Positions 22,969 through 35,700 of a stretch of 64,000 nt of DNA are shown piece by piece. Made by a program: the position numbers and the translations under genes. This DNA is from Clavelina lepadiformis (lineage: Eukaryota; Chordata; Ascidiacea; Aplousobranchia; Clavelinidae): NCBI RefSeq assembly GCF_947623445.1, contig NC_135248.1, positions 13,587,820 through 13,651,819 of the forward strand, given 5' to 3'. The notes under the pieces were generated by a model. The model saw only the letters and a list, made by a program, of their open reading frames with translations. It was not told the DNA's origin and did no database searches. Numbering within the stretch: position 1 is the first letter of the stretch; each line of letters begins with the position of its first letter.

Positions 22969-24640
22969 AGCAGGCATACATCAACTTTAATTCTATGGCT
23001 TCGTACTTTTAATCAAGATTTTGTTCTATAACTTTATTTTTTTCAGCCAAAAGAAGTCGTCTTTTGATCCTGTGCCTAAGACGTACGCTCAAGCTTCTCT
23101 GATGAAACGACGACAACATAACTTTCTTTAAAAGTGTTCAATATTATCTATGCAATGTTTATACCGTTGCTGTGTTTTTAGTTCTCACATCATGTTACTG
23201 CATTGCACGTCGCACTGCATATTACGTCACAAATTCTTGCATGTTCCATTCTAAATGGTCTTAAATTCTGACTGATGGTCCGCGGCTCTTAACGGTTACA
23301 GGTTCTGGCTATCTTGTGGACTACCCTCGTTAACAGCGGTTAAAAGATCATAGATCAATTCTTACAATAAAATATACAAAAAAGAGATGTTCCATACAAA
23401 ATTCTAGAAATAATGAACCATACAGCTGCATGATACATAATAAAATTGAAATCGTCAACAAATCGCAATCGAATTCGTCACACGGCTGATTGGTGACTGG
23501 AAAAAGGTCATTTCCAAAAATGTCTGCACAAAACAATATAAACAATATAAATAATTGGTTGGAATTAAATCACTGGAAAACATAGGTTTTTAACATTATT
23601 ATTACAAAGTCTCATGATAACCTAATTCTTTTAATAAAATATATGACATACACAATGTTAATGCAATATAAATGAAACAAACAACATGATACATAACAAA
23701 GTAACACTTGTCACGTGCTAAAAACCGCAATCGAAACCAATTGCTGATTGGAAACAGATTGTAAATCTTTCCTGTGATAAAAATGTAATATGATAAAATA
23801 ATAACTTATATTAACTCGTAAAAATACTCGTACGGTTAAGTGTTTCAGAACTTGTGGCCGCAAACAGTATCATTGGTTTAATATAATAAAATATAATGTA
23901 GCAAAATTCTCATATAGAATTGTGTAACAATTTAAATAACAAATCGATTTGTTGCGGTGGCAACAAAGTTCGTAGCGAATCGTTCGATTTTCGACCATGA
24001 TTATTTGCTGGTATGCTGATGAAACTATGACTTGTGATTTGGCATTTTTGCTGAAACAAACATCTCGTCAACTTAACTTGCCCGCTATCGTCTGCAAAAT
24101 AATACCATTATTCGTGCACGTTTTAAACTTATTAAATATATAATAAAATTGTAGTAACCGCCCATGATTGGCCGATAACGAGCTTTCATCAGTGACACTG
24201 CGCGTCACTTTGTGAGTAATGGTGGGATTGAAAAACATATCTATCGAAAATATATAAACAATATTTAGCGATTTGGGAGTATAACAGCTTAGTGGTGGAA
24301 GCTTTATTAATAAAACATTGGAACCCGCGTCTTTATAAATGGCACGGCTTATTAATAAGTTACAATTAAGTTTGTCATACTGTTTTCTGTTGTCATCATA
24401 TTTATTTTGCATCTATTGCGCTTATTTCTGTTTCATTGTATTCAGTTTGACATTTACTGTGTACATTTTGTATGTTTTGTGTGTGGGTTATATTAATTGA
24501 TAATGTTATGACTTGTGTATTTCGCTCTAAAATCAGTAAAGTTTCCAACTTGGTTGCTTAAAAAGTGAGAAATTTATTGTGAAGAATAAAACCTTGACAC
24601 ATGTATTTCATGACCATGAGACATGTATTGAAATTAACGG
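22969..24640. other. Intergenic, no gene seen
   Basis: Low-complexity AT-rich sequence with many taaaatata-type runs. No convincing coding, RNA or transposon signal was found. Confidence 0.5.
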
Positions 24641-24649
24641 CATTGACAG

Positions 24650-26905
24650 AAGCCGGTTGGTAGCTCAGGCCTTAAACACCTCCTCGTCGTTCAATAGGTC
24701 ACGAGTTCGATTCCTTGACAGTCATTTTTCCTTTTAATAGTTAGAATAATTCCTTTGAAAGTTTTAATATCATTAACGTGTAGGCTACCCATCAAGAGGT
24801 CGCATATGCCAGTAGTGTCTAATTGCTTGTAAGCGTATTTTTATTCTTCAAGAATGTAGCTGTGGGCTCATTTTACCATGAATGCACCATTAAAAATGTA
24901 ATAGACACAATGTGATGTACCAAAACCAATGCCCTGATCCAATGATATAGATTATAGATTACAGACGGTCAGCTCATGGGTGAATAAAACGCAATGCAGG
25001 GAGGAGAATTCTGGTCAACTGCCCCAAGTCACCTACGTTTTTGGAACTGATGCTCCTGCTAGGACGGGTTCAATTGGGTTATGCCATATGTTATGGGGTG
25101 GTGCAGTAGGGAGAATTTTTTGGATCGTCTATTCCGAAACACACATGTTCGCAATAAGGCAAAACAAAAAGAATGAATCTATAGCAGGGTCGTACAAATT
25201 CTGCCTTCTTGCATCAAGACATACGATGTGGCCGAGTGTGCTAGTACTACCTTTTAAAAATGACGACTCTATGGCGCAACGGTAGCGCGACTGACTACAA
25301 ATCAGAAAGTGGCGTGTTCAAATCTTAAGCGGGCACTTGATATTTTATCTCAGTTTTTTGGTACTGACGAACGGTTCCTGGACGACTCAACCTACAAGTC
25401 GTTGTTTACATCAGTGCAAATGTTCTGGAATCGATTTTTTAAAGTCTTGAACTTAATTTATTTTCAATCTTGTCACCTGGTGAAAATATGAGTGTTGATT
25501 AAGGACGCTCGTCAGACGATTTGTAGCTCACGATAGGAATTGCAGGATTCGGTGCGAAGGATTCTGGGTTCAGATCCCCCTGCAGTGGAATGGTTGTATC
25601 CTTTTTTTTGAACTGATGAATGTACATTGGTCACATTTGTTAAATCACATCGTTTACATGAGTTAATTCGTAGCTCATGTGACTCGACACTGCACTCGGT
25701 GCCGGAGGTTCCAGGTTCGATTCCCGGCGTTAAGTTCTTAAACCACTCATGCGTGAATAAAACATAAGCAGCCTGGTCCACGGTCACAAGTGTAACGTAA
25801 TTCCGACTGATAATAACCTTCGACACTGGAACTGAGTCAGCAAAGTAAAAATATGTATTTAACATGATCGTATAAACTTAGCTTTATGACATCACGACAT
25901 AATGTGTGTAATGATTACATGTATACCTTTACATCATTTATCTTGGTACAATGTTTTGTGAACATTATGACTCCGTGGCTAAGCAGTAGCGCGTCCGACT
26001 CCAGATGAGAAGAGTTCGTGTTCAAATCACGTCGGAGTCACTTATCATTTTCTATGATATTGATGAATGGTTTCAGGTGAATTCGATTTCTGTACAGTCG
26101 AGGAAGATACTAGAAGATCTAAAACAATTAAACTCAGGATGACCCAACCAACATGTGTGGATTGAAACCTTGCACTCAATTATCCTTGGTTTCATCTTAC
26201 GTTGGTTGAGTTCCAGAGTTGAATCGACCTTGAGCTGAAATGAATGTTATCCTGACGAACAAAGGGTTAAACGCAGAGCAGGAGCAAGGCATACTACACA
26301 GAACTGATCGCGCCTTCCGTCATTGACATCGATGCAAAGGTTCTTGCTTTGATTTCTCAAAAACTTCAATTAATTTTTTTTAACTGATGTGATGATGGTA
26401 TGTGTGCTAACAAATGTAGATTAGGCCAGACGCGTTGTAGCTTGCGACGTTTATCACAGAAATCGGAGCAAAAATTACCGAGTTCAGGTCTCTTTGGAGC
26501 CATATGACCTTTGCCTTTCCCTTTTCAAAATTAAACAACTGATGCATTGTCGTTGGTTATATTTGTTACACCACATCCTATACTTGTGCAACTTCATAGC
26601 TCGTGTGCTTGGACACTGCACTCGGTGCTAGAGGTTCCGGGTTCGATCCCCAGCTATGGTAGAAAAGAATGCAATACAGGGAGGTGTAAAACCACTTAAC
26701 AGGATGTAGAACCGAAGGTCCTGCAAGAATGGGGAGGGAATTCGATTCAGTTGGTGTACAGCGCTTTTTCCTTTTTGAGTGTTTTCGAAAAATATATATT
26801 TGAAATTCTAAGCAAAATAAATTCCTGTGTATATCTCTTTTGGATAAAATTTGCCTGCTAGCATGGAGGTAGCGGGTTCGATACCCAGCTAGTGCAGTAT
26901 ATTTA
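24650..26905 (+). repeat. Array of degenerate tRNA-like units (SINE-type)
   Basis: At least eight tRNA-like segments with B-box cores lie in about 2.2 kb, centred near 24,655-24,725, 25,265-25,335, 25,518-25,590, 25,662-25,732, 25,969-26,040, 26,432-26,505, 26,588-26,660 and 26,850-26,900. Most are followed by a T-rich run and a linker with 'ctgatg'. Two composite units (25,518-25,735 and 26,432-26,662) share the same order: unit, linker with ctgatg and a 'tatttgtta'-like block, then a second unit containing 'gacactgcactcggtgc'. Acceptor and anticodon stems are mostly broken, so these are unlikely to be working tRNAs. Confidence 0.65.
25969..26040 (+). pseudogene. tRNA-Trp-like sequence (anticodon CCA), degenerate
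   Basis: The acceptor arms GACTCCG and CGGAGTC pair perfectly with an A discriminator. The D arm, a CTCCAGA anticodon loop and a TTCAAAT T-loop can all be laid out as in animal tRNA-Trp. The anticodon stem TCCGA/TGAGA has two mismatches and the first T-stem pair is T-T. That, together with its location in an array of similar wrecks, makes a pseudogene or SINE head more likely than a working gene. Confidence 0.5.
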
Positions 26906-28500
26906 TTTATGGCGCCAAATGTTTAGGCGTCCACTGGATGGCCACCATACGAAACATATCCCGTCCAGCCGCCCTTAATCTAAAAGGTGCCTAGACCCTT
27001 AATCTAAAAGGTGCCTAAAATTAGACAACGATCCTGCGGATCCACCGATCACCGTTTCTACTGATGACGCTACGACCTTAATTGCATACGTCGGCAAAAA
27101 ATAGCACGCCTGTAGGCTACATGTTTCTGAACCTATCTTGGCTGCCAGCACTGCCTTTTCCCCTCAACCTAAAATGTGTCCGTGTACTGGCCAGATAAAA
27201 AAGGACTAGTTGTTGACTGCCTAGCCCTAAAGTCTCAAACTAACTGGACCAGAGAAAACTTAAAAGCGCTACATCGATCGCAACACCACTGTGCAATGTA
27301 CATTAATATCTCTTAACAGTAGAGTAGTGGAGGAGCATCGAGAAACAGACCAATGTCTGAGCACGACAAGAAGAAATCCGCAAAAGGTGTGACGTTGTTT
27401 TGCAAATAATTTTGAAATAACTACTGTGATGAAACGGAACAGTGGCAATTAATAATGAACAAATAAAAACATGCCAGAAGCAAAACACAAAGTTTTCCAC
27501 CGATGCACGAGCTTAAACAATTGACAACTCTCGAGGAGCTGAAAAGTGCCGTGGCAACAACAGCTACTAGAACAGCTTGTGCCAAACGTAGAGATATCTC
27601 TTTGGTGAGCGTTTTGGCGAGGTTATTGCCAGAGTACGTTTGAACGTTTATAAATCTTAGCAGACAGTTTTTCTCCCGAATCATAAGGCGACTTTATAGA
27701 AACAGGTCATCAATTGACTTTATTTTCTCTATCCGACTAACCCAGAAAAGTATCGAGAACAAGGACGGCCCATCGTGCTCATTAGACCCTTAACTGACGG
27801 CACGAAAGTTTGTGTACAACTAAGGATACATTTTAGAAAACTTTGCTTAAGTGTACTAGCGGCCTTACACTCATGAATGATTTTGCAAACAAATGCGGGA
27901 GGTTCTCAATGGTCATCAGCACCAACACTGATGCGCAGCATCTGCCACAAAACCGTAATGAAAGCAAACAACCTAGTAAATGAGAAACATATGCGTGACA
28001 GAAGAGAAAGCTGAAGGCTTCAAGGTCGAACACCAAAAAATGCCATAAAATCTTTGTTTGTTTTATTATACAGTGAATTTACTAAAAGACTGTTTCTCGA
28101 AAAACCCTCCATGGGGCTCACTGAAATTTTGCATGTCAATTTAGTATTCTTTGAACTGCCATTCCACAAAATGCCATCAAAAAACCAAAATAACAGAAGC
28201 CCAAAATAAACACTAGAATTTTTGGTTTAAAAAACCCAATTTTAGCTACTTTCATGCAAAGTTTTAGCCAAATTTTGTTCGCGAGCTGAGATATTGAAGC
28301 ACGCCAACTGCTAGGGTAATTCCCAGGCTAGAAAACAACACCAACCATGCTGCCTTCTGATTGGTCTAAACATTTTTTTAAAGCCCTACGTAGGACGTCC
28401 AACAAATTGAAAGAGATCTTAGATTTAGGTGTTTGACACCTTAATAGGCGCTGTCTGCGACGCAGTTAAGGAGTCACGCGGCGCACCAAGATCAGGAACA
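26906..28500. other. Intergenic, no gene seen
   Basis: A short direct repeat 'cccttaatctaaaaggtgcc' occurs twice in tandem near 26,973-27,017. Open frames at 27.3-28.0 kb have no recognisable domains and atypical composition. Confidence 0.4.
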
Positions 28501-28505
28501 GCAGT

Positions 28506-28727
28506 GTGACCGAGCGCATTGGATGCAGCTCTCTAAGGCACCTAAGGCAAGGGGGCCGACGTCCCGATGTCGGAATTTCAAATGACATCTCTCACAGTGA
28601 AGTCATCTCTAGATCCAGGCCCATTGGTCGACCTCTCCTGCGTTTCAACCACAAGGTGAAGCAGGATACGAAGCAGCTCCAAAAAAACAACATGTACGAC
28701 ATCCAGGTCAGCAAACGGCAAGCTTGA
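28506..28727 (+). pseudogene. LINE-type reverse transcriptase tail fragment
   Basis: The frame contains SRPIGRPLLRFNHKVKQD, matching the RPxGRPxLRxxDxxKxD signature seen at the C-terminal end of many non-LTR retrotransposon ORF2 proteins. It is preceded by a Cys/Arg-rich stretch. No upstream reverse transcriptase domain is visible, so this would be a 5'-truncated remnant. The call rests on one motif. Confidence 0.4.
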
Positions 28728-28739
28728 AAAAAATTTGAA

Positions 28740-30226
28740 CAGCGTTTTGTAGCGTGGCTAAACCTCGTAAACATGGAAAATTTCTTGAAAACTTCAAAAC
28801 ACTATTAGTATTGAGTGATTTGGTGTCCACTAGAGGCCCACCATATAATTCACACGGCTTGAACGTGTCTTTAATTTTGTTAAATGGACCGCAAAAAAAG
28901 TAACTGACTATTTCACTTTCAGCCGAACTCGAAATAGGTCACGCAGTCAGTCTTCGAAGCTGCTTTGAAATTACTGGGTATTTGATTTAGTCTAAAAAAC
29001 ATATATTGTTAGGTTTAGTTATCAACAGTATATGATAAAACATTGAAGTTTAGTTAACGTGAGGTATGGAAAGGTAATTATGAATGTACGATGTTTTCGT
29101 TGAAATAGCAACAGCTCAAAAATTAACACCAAAAGTAGTTGAAATTTCATGAATACATTATGATTGGAGAACTTCACTAACCACATGAACAAAGCTGATC
29201 CACTACAGAAAACAAAGTTTAATTATGTGAACTGTAATACACAATTCTAAAGTTTGCTACAGCCCCTTAATTATGAGAATTAACTGCATAAGAATGAAAA
29301 TTTTGTTCCGCTGGAAGACAGAACATTTCTAGAAAGTGTACGTCATTGGCGGCTTGTTGATCCGATAATCACCGCTTGAACCTACAAACATAATGGCTTG
29401 ATTGAAGATATCGTTTACGCTATTTTGAATCTAAAGTTTCCAAGTTAAAAACGTATTATATTTTACAACAAAAACTTAAGCCTATAATAGTAGATTACAA
29501 AATTTGATCAAAAATGTTGTCATATTGTTTACAAAAATATAACAAGCCAAAACCAGTTTGAAAGCTAACTTGTACTTATATAACCTAGCAAGCTATGAAC
29601 CAGTTTAAATAACAGATATAAACGTCAACCGAAAATGTATTCAATAAACCAAAACTTCAAACTGACAGTCTCATAATCTTCAGCCATTTAGTCATAGCAC
29701 AATAAAGAACATGCTCTCGTACAATTAACGAAAAGGAAAAAGTGGTAAAACTCGAACTTTTACAAACATGCAAGATGCCAACAATACAATTGTGCTACAT
29801 CATATTAAGTTCAGACAAGCTAACAAGTTTGGACAAAATATACCACTATCATAAGCACGTTTATCGCTATCAAGAAAATACTGAATGTTCAACTCACCAA
29901 ATGTACCGGAACAAGCTTTCACTCAACTCTGGAAATGTTGAACTGACCAAGCCAACGCACAAGTTCTTACAGCTGCGACCTTCTCAGCCACCGTCAAAAT
30001 AAAATGACCACGAGTTTCTTTATTTGTTTGTGACGTCACCTGGCATTCGGCGCGGCGCGCGTTGATTAAAGTCTGGCTTCCTTCCAAAATTATCCGCGTA
30101 AAAAGCTGAGAAGTAATTTTGAGCTTAAACCCGCAATCTATGATGTCTGTAGAAATGAAATAAAAATCAACCAAATTGACGCAATAAACTTCAAAATACA
30201 AACATGGACGTAATTATTTTGTCGTA
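28740..30226. other. Intergenic, no gene seen
   Basis: AT-rich and stop-dense. The frame at 29,742-30,002 is Gln/Thr/His-rich with no domain and no splice-consistent neighbours. Confidence 0.4.
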
Positions 30227-30675
30227 CCGAAGGGACATTCTGCTATCGGACTAAATAGCTTCTATAAACGTAAGTTTTGTATTTTTGTGTGTTTTTCTAC
30301 TTCTTTTTTCTTTTCTTTCATATTGTTTGTCGTCGGTAGAGGGCGTCAAAGCAAATGCGATGGTAAATTTGTTTCAGGTACCACGGGTATATATCAGTTG
30401 TACCTGAGGTGACATTTGGAAGATCCGAGGCGAACTATCGATTAGTTTGAACAAGCTTGGCCCCTCTAACATTTGCTAGATGAGGTAGGGTCATGAGTTG
30501 TTGTTTTGTTTTTGCCTTTTCGTCCATAGAAAAGATGTAAGAAATTTCTTCTTGGGTCCCCAAATGCTTGTCTGCCCAACTTCGTTGTTTCATTTTGCGC
30601 GATTGCGGCGGTTAGTGACTGGTTACAGGTAATTACATGAAATGAAACGATGGTCAACGGTTGGGCGGACTCAGG
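30227..30675 (+). repeat. Dispersed repeat, copy B (uninterrupted)
   Basis: This is the contiguous counterpart of the two halves at 19,798-20,042 and 21,338-21,565. Only about 20 bp lie between the regions that are 1.3 kb apart in copy A. Confidence 0.75.
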
Positions 30676-30742
30676 GAAGGTTTAGCTGTAACCTACCAAA
30701 TCTTTAAGGCAACTTTACTTTTGTTTCAAGCAATACACTCTT

Positions 30743-31064
30743 CACTTTCAGTGCGTAAACACACACACGTCAGTCGCGCATATATTGCAACATGCTTTCA
30801 GCTACTAGCCGTACAGTTCTCACGCATTGTTTGATCATAAAATACAAATATGGTAGCGGCAACCGTAGGCCTTTGTGATGAAGATTGCGTAGCTTTAAAC
30901 GTAACTGAGTGTGAAATGCAAAAATTGTGTTTAATATGAATATGCGTTTATTTACACACCGGGTAAATTTTCCTACTTTGTAATGAGAGTGTGCGGCCCG
31001 CCGGCTGCAACATTTTTTCTAATGCGGCCCTCAGTACAAAAAGTTTGCCCACCCCTGGTTTAGA
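30743..31064 (-). mobile_element. Truncated copy of a hAT-type MITE
   Basis: This is the reverse complement of part of the complete element at 39,509-39,943. It ends in 'agtttgcccacccctg' and shares the blocks 'gcggccctcagtac', 'cggcaaccgtaggcctttg' and 'ttcactttcagtgcg'. The other terminal inverted repeat is missing. Confidence 0.75.
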
Positions 31065-32785
31065 CAAATGTATTGAACAGTTTTTGTTGTGTCTTAGCTG
31101 CTGTGTTTTGGCAGTGATTTGTAATTAGCTCATTTCCATTTTCAGAATAGGCTAGGTCCGTGTTAAGATTTTGCTCTTCTGTTAGACTTTTGCACATTCT
31201 TTCGTTTTAGTTAGATTAGCCTACTGCCATATTTGGCTCCAATGTTGCCACTTATTTTGTATTCTGTCCTATTTCTATGTGTGTCTACTTCCTTACCCTG
31301 TTTTTCAACTTAACTATTTAGTCAGCAATTTTATTCGAGAATAACCAGGGTCTTGTTTTTCTTAAAAAGCTGCTAAATTTTCATAGCTGTTTGTGATTTT
31401 TCGAAATAAATACAATAAATTTTAACGTTTTGTACAATAAAGCGTAATTTAAGCACTTGAATTCTTCATATGTCAAAATTTGTCAAAAAAAAGTTTTTTA
31501 ATGTCAAAATTTTTAGTTTTTTAGGTCAAAAAATAATTGCCCTAATGATCATATACGTCCAAGAGCCGGAAGTTTTGGTTGCCGTGTAGCGGCCATTATA
31601 TATTTCAAATTTTTTCGCTAGTTGGCGCTCTTAAGCCGCCGCAGTAATTTCTATGAAATTATGTTTCTCCTTATTTCACGATTATAATGTTACTGAGCTA
31701 ATAGGCTCACAAGGCCTTTATTTCTATAATATATGACCGACAGCTTTTGGCTTCAGATCTGCTTCTCTGCATACGACGTCACAACCAAAAAGTTTTACTT
31801 CTACTTTTCATTTAAACACTTTTCTTTTTCAACAAAAACTCTGAAATTTCACTTCCACGCTAAATTCCTGAAATGCTTGCGCGAGGCTGCCATCTCCCGG
31901 TGAGAAATGGTGGCACCTAGAACCATTTAAGTTATGAAAAGACACGGTTCTTTGAAACACTCGGAGAAAAGTTTGCGACATGTATGTTGAAAAATGATAT
32001 TCACAAGCTGCAAATGACAGAATGTTTCTGTTAGAAAATATCCAGTTGATCAAAGAACACAAAAATGCAAATGAACTATTAATTATTATCAATACAACGA
32101 ATGTAGGCAGCCAGGTTACGTGCAACCAACTTCAACTGAATGGAATTCAGCTACAACGTCTACACAAATTTATTTGCAGATTTTTATTACAGTCCACAAA
32201 CAAACATCTTTATAATAGATTCTTTGTAATTACATGGAACAAAACAACACAATACGGTAAAAATAAACGCAAACATCACCAGGTTTTCATGAAATGGAAC
32301 GAGAAAGGCTGATAAGATGAATGATTAATGAGGAAATTCAAATCTCTGACATATTGTATCCTGCTGTCGGCTTGCCACAAAAGTCACTTTGAACTGGATA
32401 CGATCGAAAGTGTAGCGATGAAGCTATGGTAAGGTTCGAAGTCTGCCATTCCTTATGCTGTTCTATGTGTGTCACATTATGTGCATTCACTGATCAATTA
32501 TCGTCACAAACTAGATCTACGTTTCAAGTGAATGTAGAAAAAAAGTGACGTTTTCATTAATTTAAAAAGAAGCATCAACAGCGTGGTGCGGCCGAAACCA
32601 CAGAGAGGCGTCGCAGTGGTGCTCTGGTGACAGTGCAGCCCTGATTATATAGTGATGTGTGATCGCTGTCAATATGACTTTCATTTCGACCAAATTCTTA
32701 CTTCCCATTAAAACAAAATCAACAGAAACGAGAAAATAACTTATCCAGGAATTCGAGATTGTTTCGTAACAATTCTTGACGGAAT
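31065..32785. other. Intergenic tract downstream of the AIFM3-like gene
   Basis: It contains the reverse-complement copy of the GTCAAAA-rich repeat (about 31,465-31,555; partner at 17,220-17,335). Open frames at 31.8-32.3 kb on both strands overlap one another and show no domain. Confidence 0.4.
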
Positions 32786-35700
32786 TTATTTGATTTCACT
32801 TTTCGAGATTTTCTCTCCATCCAACATCTTCTGCGCCATCAGGGCAGCTACCGGATCTGACATCATGGTTGCTACGGCAACCACATCATCGCCAGCGGTG
32901 TAATACGCACAGAACTTGCCTTCTGACACCTCCCCAGTGATTACGATGTCGTCATATCCGACTCCGTAACCTGATGATTGACGACAATGAAATACGTGCG
33001 AGCACGGAGCGGAAATAGTGTTGAAGTATTTATGGTGTCATAGAATTTTCAGAACTAAGGTAAATTCGCAAATTATCAGATCACTAACTTACATGATCAA
33101 CAAACTTTTATCAATAATAACTAGCTCTAGACAACACAGCAACCATTTACCTGTGTATCGGAGACTTTTCCCGTACTGCTGAGTCCAGAAAAATGGAACT
33201 GAATGAACCGCTTGAAGATCAGACTTATCCACCACCATGTTGGTGCCAGCGGTCCTGCCATGTTTGTGCGCCATCTGCCAGTGCTGTACATTTGATGGTT
33301 GCCAGTTGCGCAACCTGTTTAAGAGCAGATGAATTGCTTCATGTATCATCAAGGCATACATATTGTGTGCATGATATGGCAACACAGTGCACCTGGATAA
33401 AGTGATCACTCCTAGGGAAATACCTCCAAACTACCCAATTATCTTTTGTGCATTCAAATGCAAAAAGGAAACACAGAAACTGGGTTCAAAATTGTTTAGA
33501 ATGCCATCACTGAATTAGTCTCATGTTTACCAGGTAAAAATCTGAGTCTGCTGTTCTCGTTTTACGAGTTTATCAAACACAGAACTCCTAACACTTGGGG
33601 AGGGAGGAATATGTGGTCACTTTAATAGGGGTGTTACTGTAGTTACAACACCGAAGTCTTTAAACCCATTCAATATGCATTAATGGCTTAAAACTTGTCC
33701 AAAATTTCTGTTGTATATTATGAAAAATGCCTTTTGCTTTGTTCTAAAAGCATTATAAGACACAATGCTTTATTATAAACGCTCACTTTTGTGGGTACAT
33801 CGCAATGTCACCAGCAGCGTAGATATTTTCAAACACATCTTTCCCATCGCTGTCTTTCTTCATACAACGCATGTATCGGTCGACGTTTACGAAGCCGTGG
33901 CTTGTCAATGATATGCCACTGTCACCAAGGAACTCAGTCGAAGGGATGACACCAACGCCAGCTATCACAAGATCTGCCTGATAACATAATTCAAAAATAG
34001 TTTACAGAAGCAAACAGCAATTATAGAGTTTGTCGATTATGTAAAATGTTTGTTGTACTTGCCGAGTTAACGAAACAAACTTTGTGAATAGCTACGTTCA
34101 ATAAACACACAGCAGCAAATATATAAATAGGACATGCAAATAAGTTAAGGAACTAAAGCAATAACTTGGTAAAATCTTACTTGCAGCACAGATCCATCTT
34201 TGAGGATTGCTCTCTGCACTTCGCTGCCATCACTCTTCAATTCTACCATCGAAGCATTCATGTAAAATGTGACACCTTTTGACTCGTGGAGTCTTTGCAA
34301 ATACAAACCAACCTATAAAATGTTAACAAGTCGTCATGGTCGTGCATGTGTTACTGTGTATACGAATGCATAAATGGATATGTTTGACTGCATATATGTC
34401 CTGATATGCAGCACTACATTAATTTCAGTGTGCCGATGAAAACATTGCACTACAAAATGCGGAATATGTGCACTTGAAAAATAAAATAAATATGCATTTT
34501 ATTTAGTGATAGTCATAACTGAATATATAACAGCAAAATGCTACAAATGTTGGAGTGCAAAATAACTGCAGATGCTTTGCCCCTTACTGAAATTATTTTT
34601 TATCAATGGTGATGGTAACTTACAATGAAAGTCAAATTTCTGCTATGACTTATTAACTTGACTGCCATTCCAAACATCATGGACATGATATTAGTAAAAA
34701 TGGTCGTTTAAATGATAAGAGCCAATTTTGCAGCTAACACTTACGACTGATTTGAGACAAGCTAGCATGCAACTTGAGACAAAACAGTTGTTCTAGAATG
34801 CGCAAGATTGTTAGCAAGGACAGGATATTTTAGAAGCATTTCCAGTCGAGTTATTTCAGCTTACCTCTTTCCCGAGCACACGTTCAAACGGGACGCTGAA
34901 GAACTCACAGACACTGACTGACTTTGCTTTTGAGACAAGTGACGACGCCACTTCCATGCCGATAAAAGAAGCGCCACAGATAACGACATTTTTGTCTTTT
35001 GCTGCAGCAGCGATAGCATTCGCATCATCAGGAGTCCGAAGAACAAAGACATTCTTCAAGTCCCACCCAGGGATGGGAAGCGTTCTAGGCCTGCCACCTA
35101 CAATTATAGCAAAGATTGAGAAATGGGATTTGCTTTGTTAAGCATCGTGTAACATCAAATGAAACTGAGACTTATATATAGAAAGCTTTTCAATTATTTA
35201 TGTGCAAAACAAGCAACATGCATAAATTATTTGCTATTATCGGTGGGAGAACACGACTTACATATATATTTCGTAGGCATAAATAATTCTACACTGCCAA
35301 GTATATGTTTGAGAATGCATGGGAAAGTAAAGATAAAGGTTATATATCCATGGCTTACCCACAAAATCCCAGGTTAACAACAGACAATGAATAAATGTTT
35401 TGCGGAGTAAAGACGGATAAAGAACCACCAACATAGAAACATTCTCAATTTATACAAAGTTGTACAACCTGTGGCAATCAAAAGTTTGTCGAACGGCATG
35501 TTGTCACCATCTTCGAATGTCACAGTTTGATCGAGTGAGTTGATGTTTTTTGCTCGCTTCCCAGTCAAAACACGAATGTTGACAGTATCAAAAAACTCTT
35601 GTGGTCGAAGATAAATGCTCTCTGGTTTTATATCCATTGCTTTACTTAACTTTGTCCTGAAATGTACAATGTTTCTGTAGTACAAGTCAGTTTATCGCGA

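Noticed and set aside
25265..25335. Functional tRNA gene with a good D arm
   Set aside because: The acceptor stem does not pair and the anticodon stem has a mismatch; treated as part of the degenerate array.
33193..33405. Plus-strand ORF over AIFM3 exon 6
   Set aside because: Antisense to a splice-consistent exon with strong family similarity.
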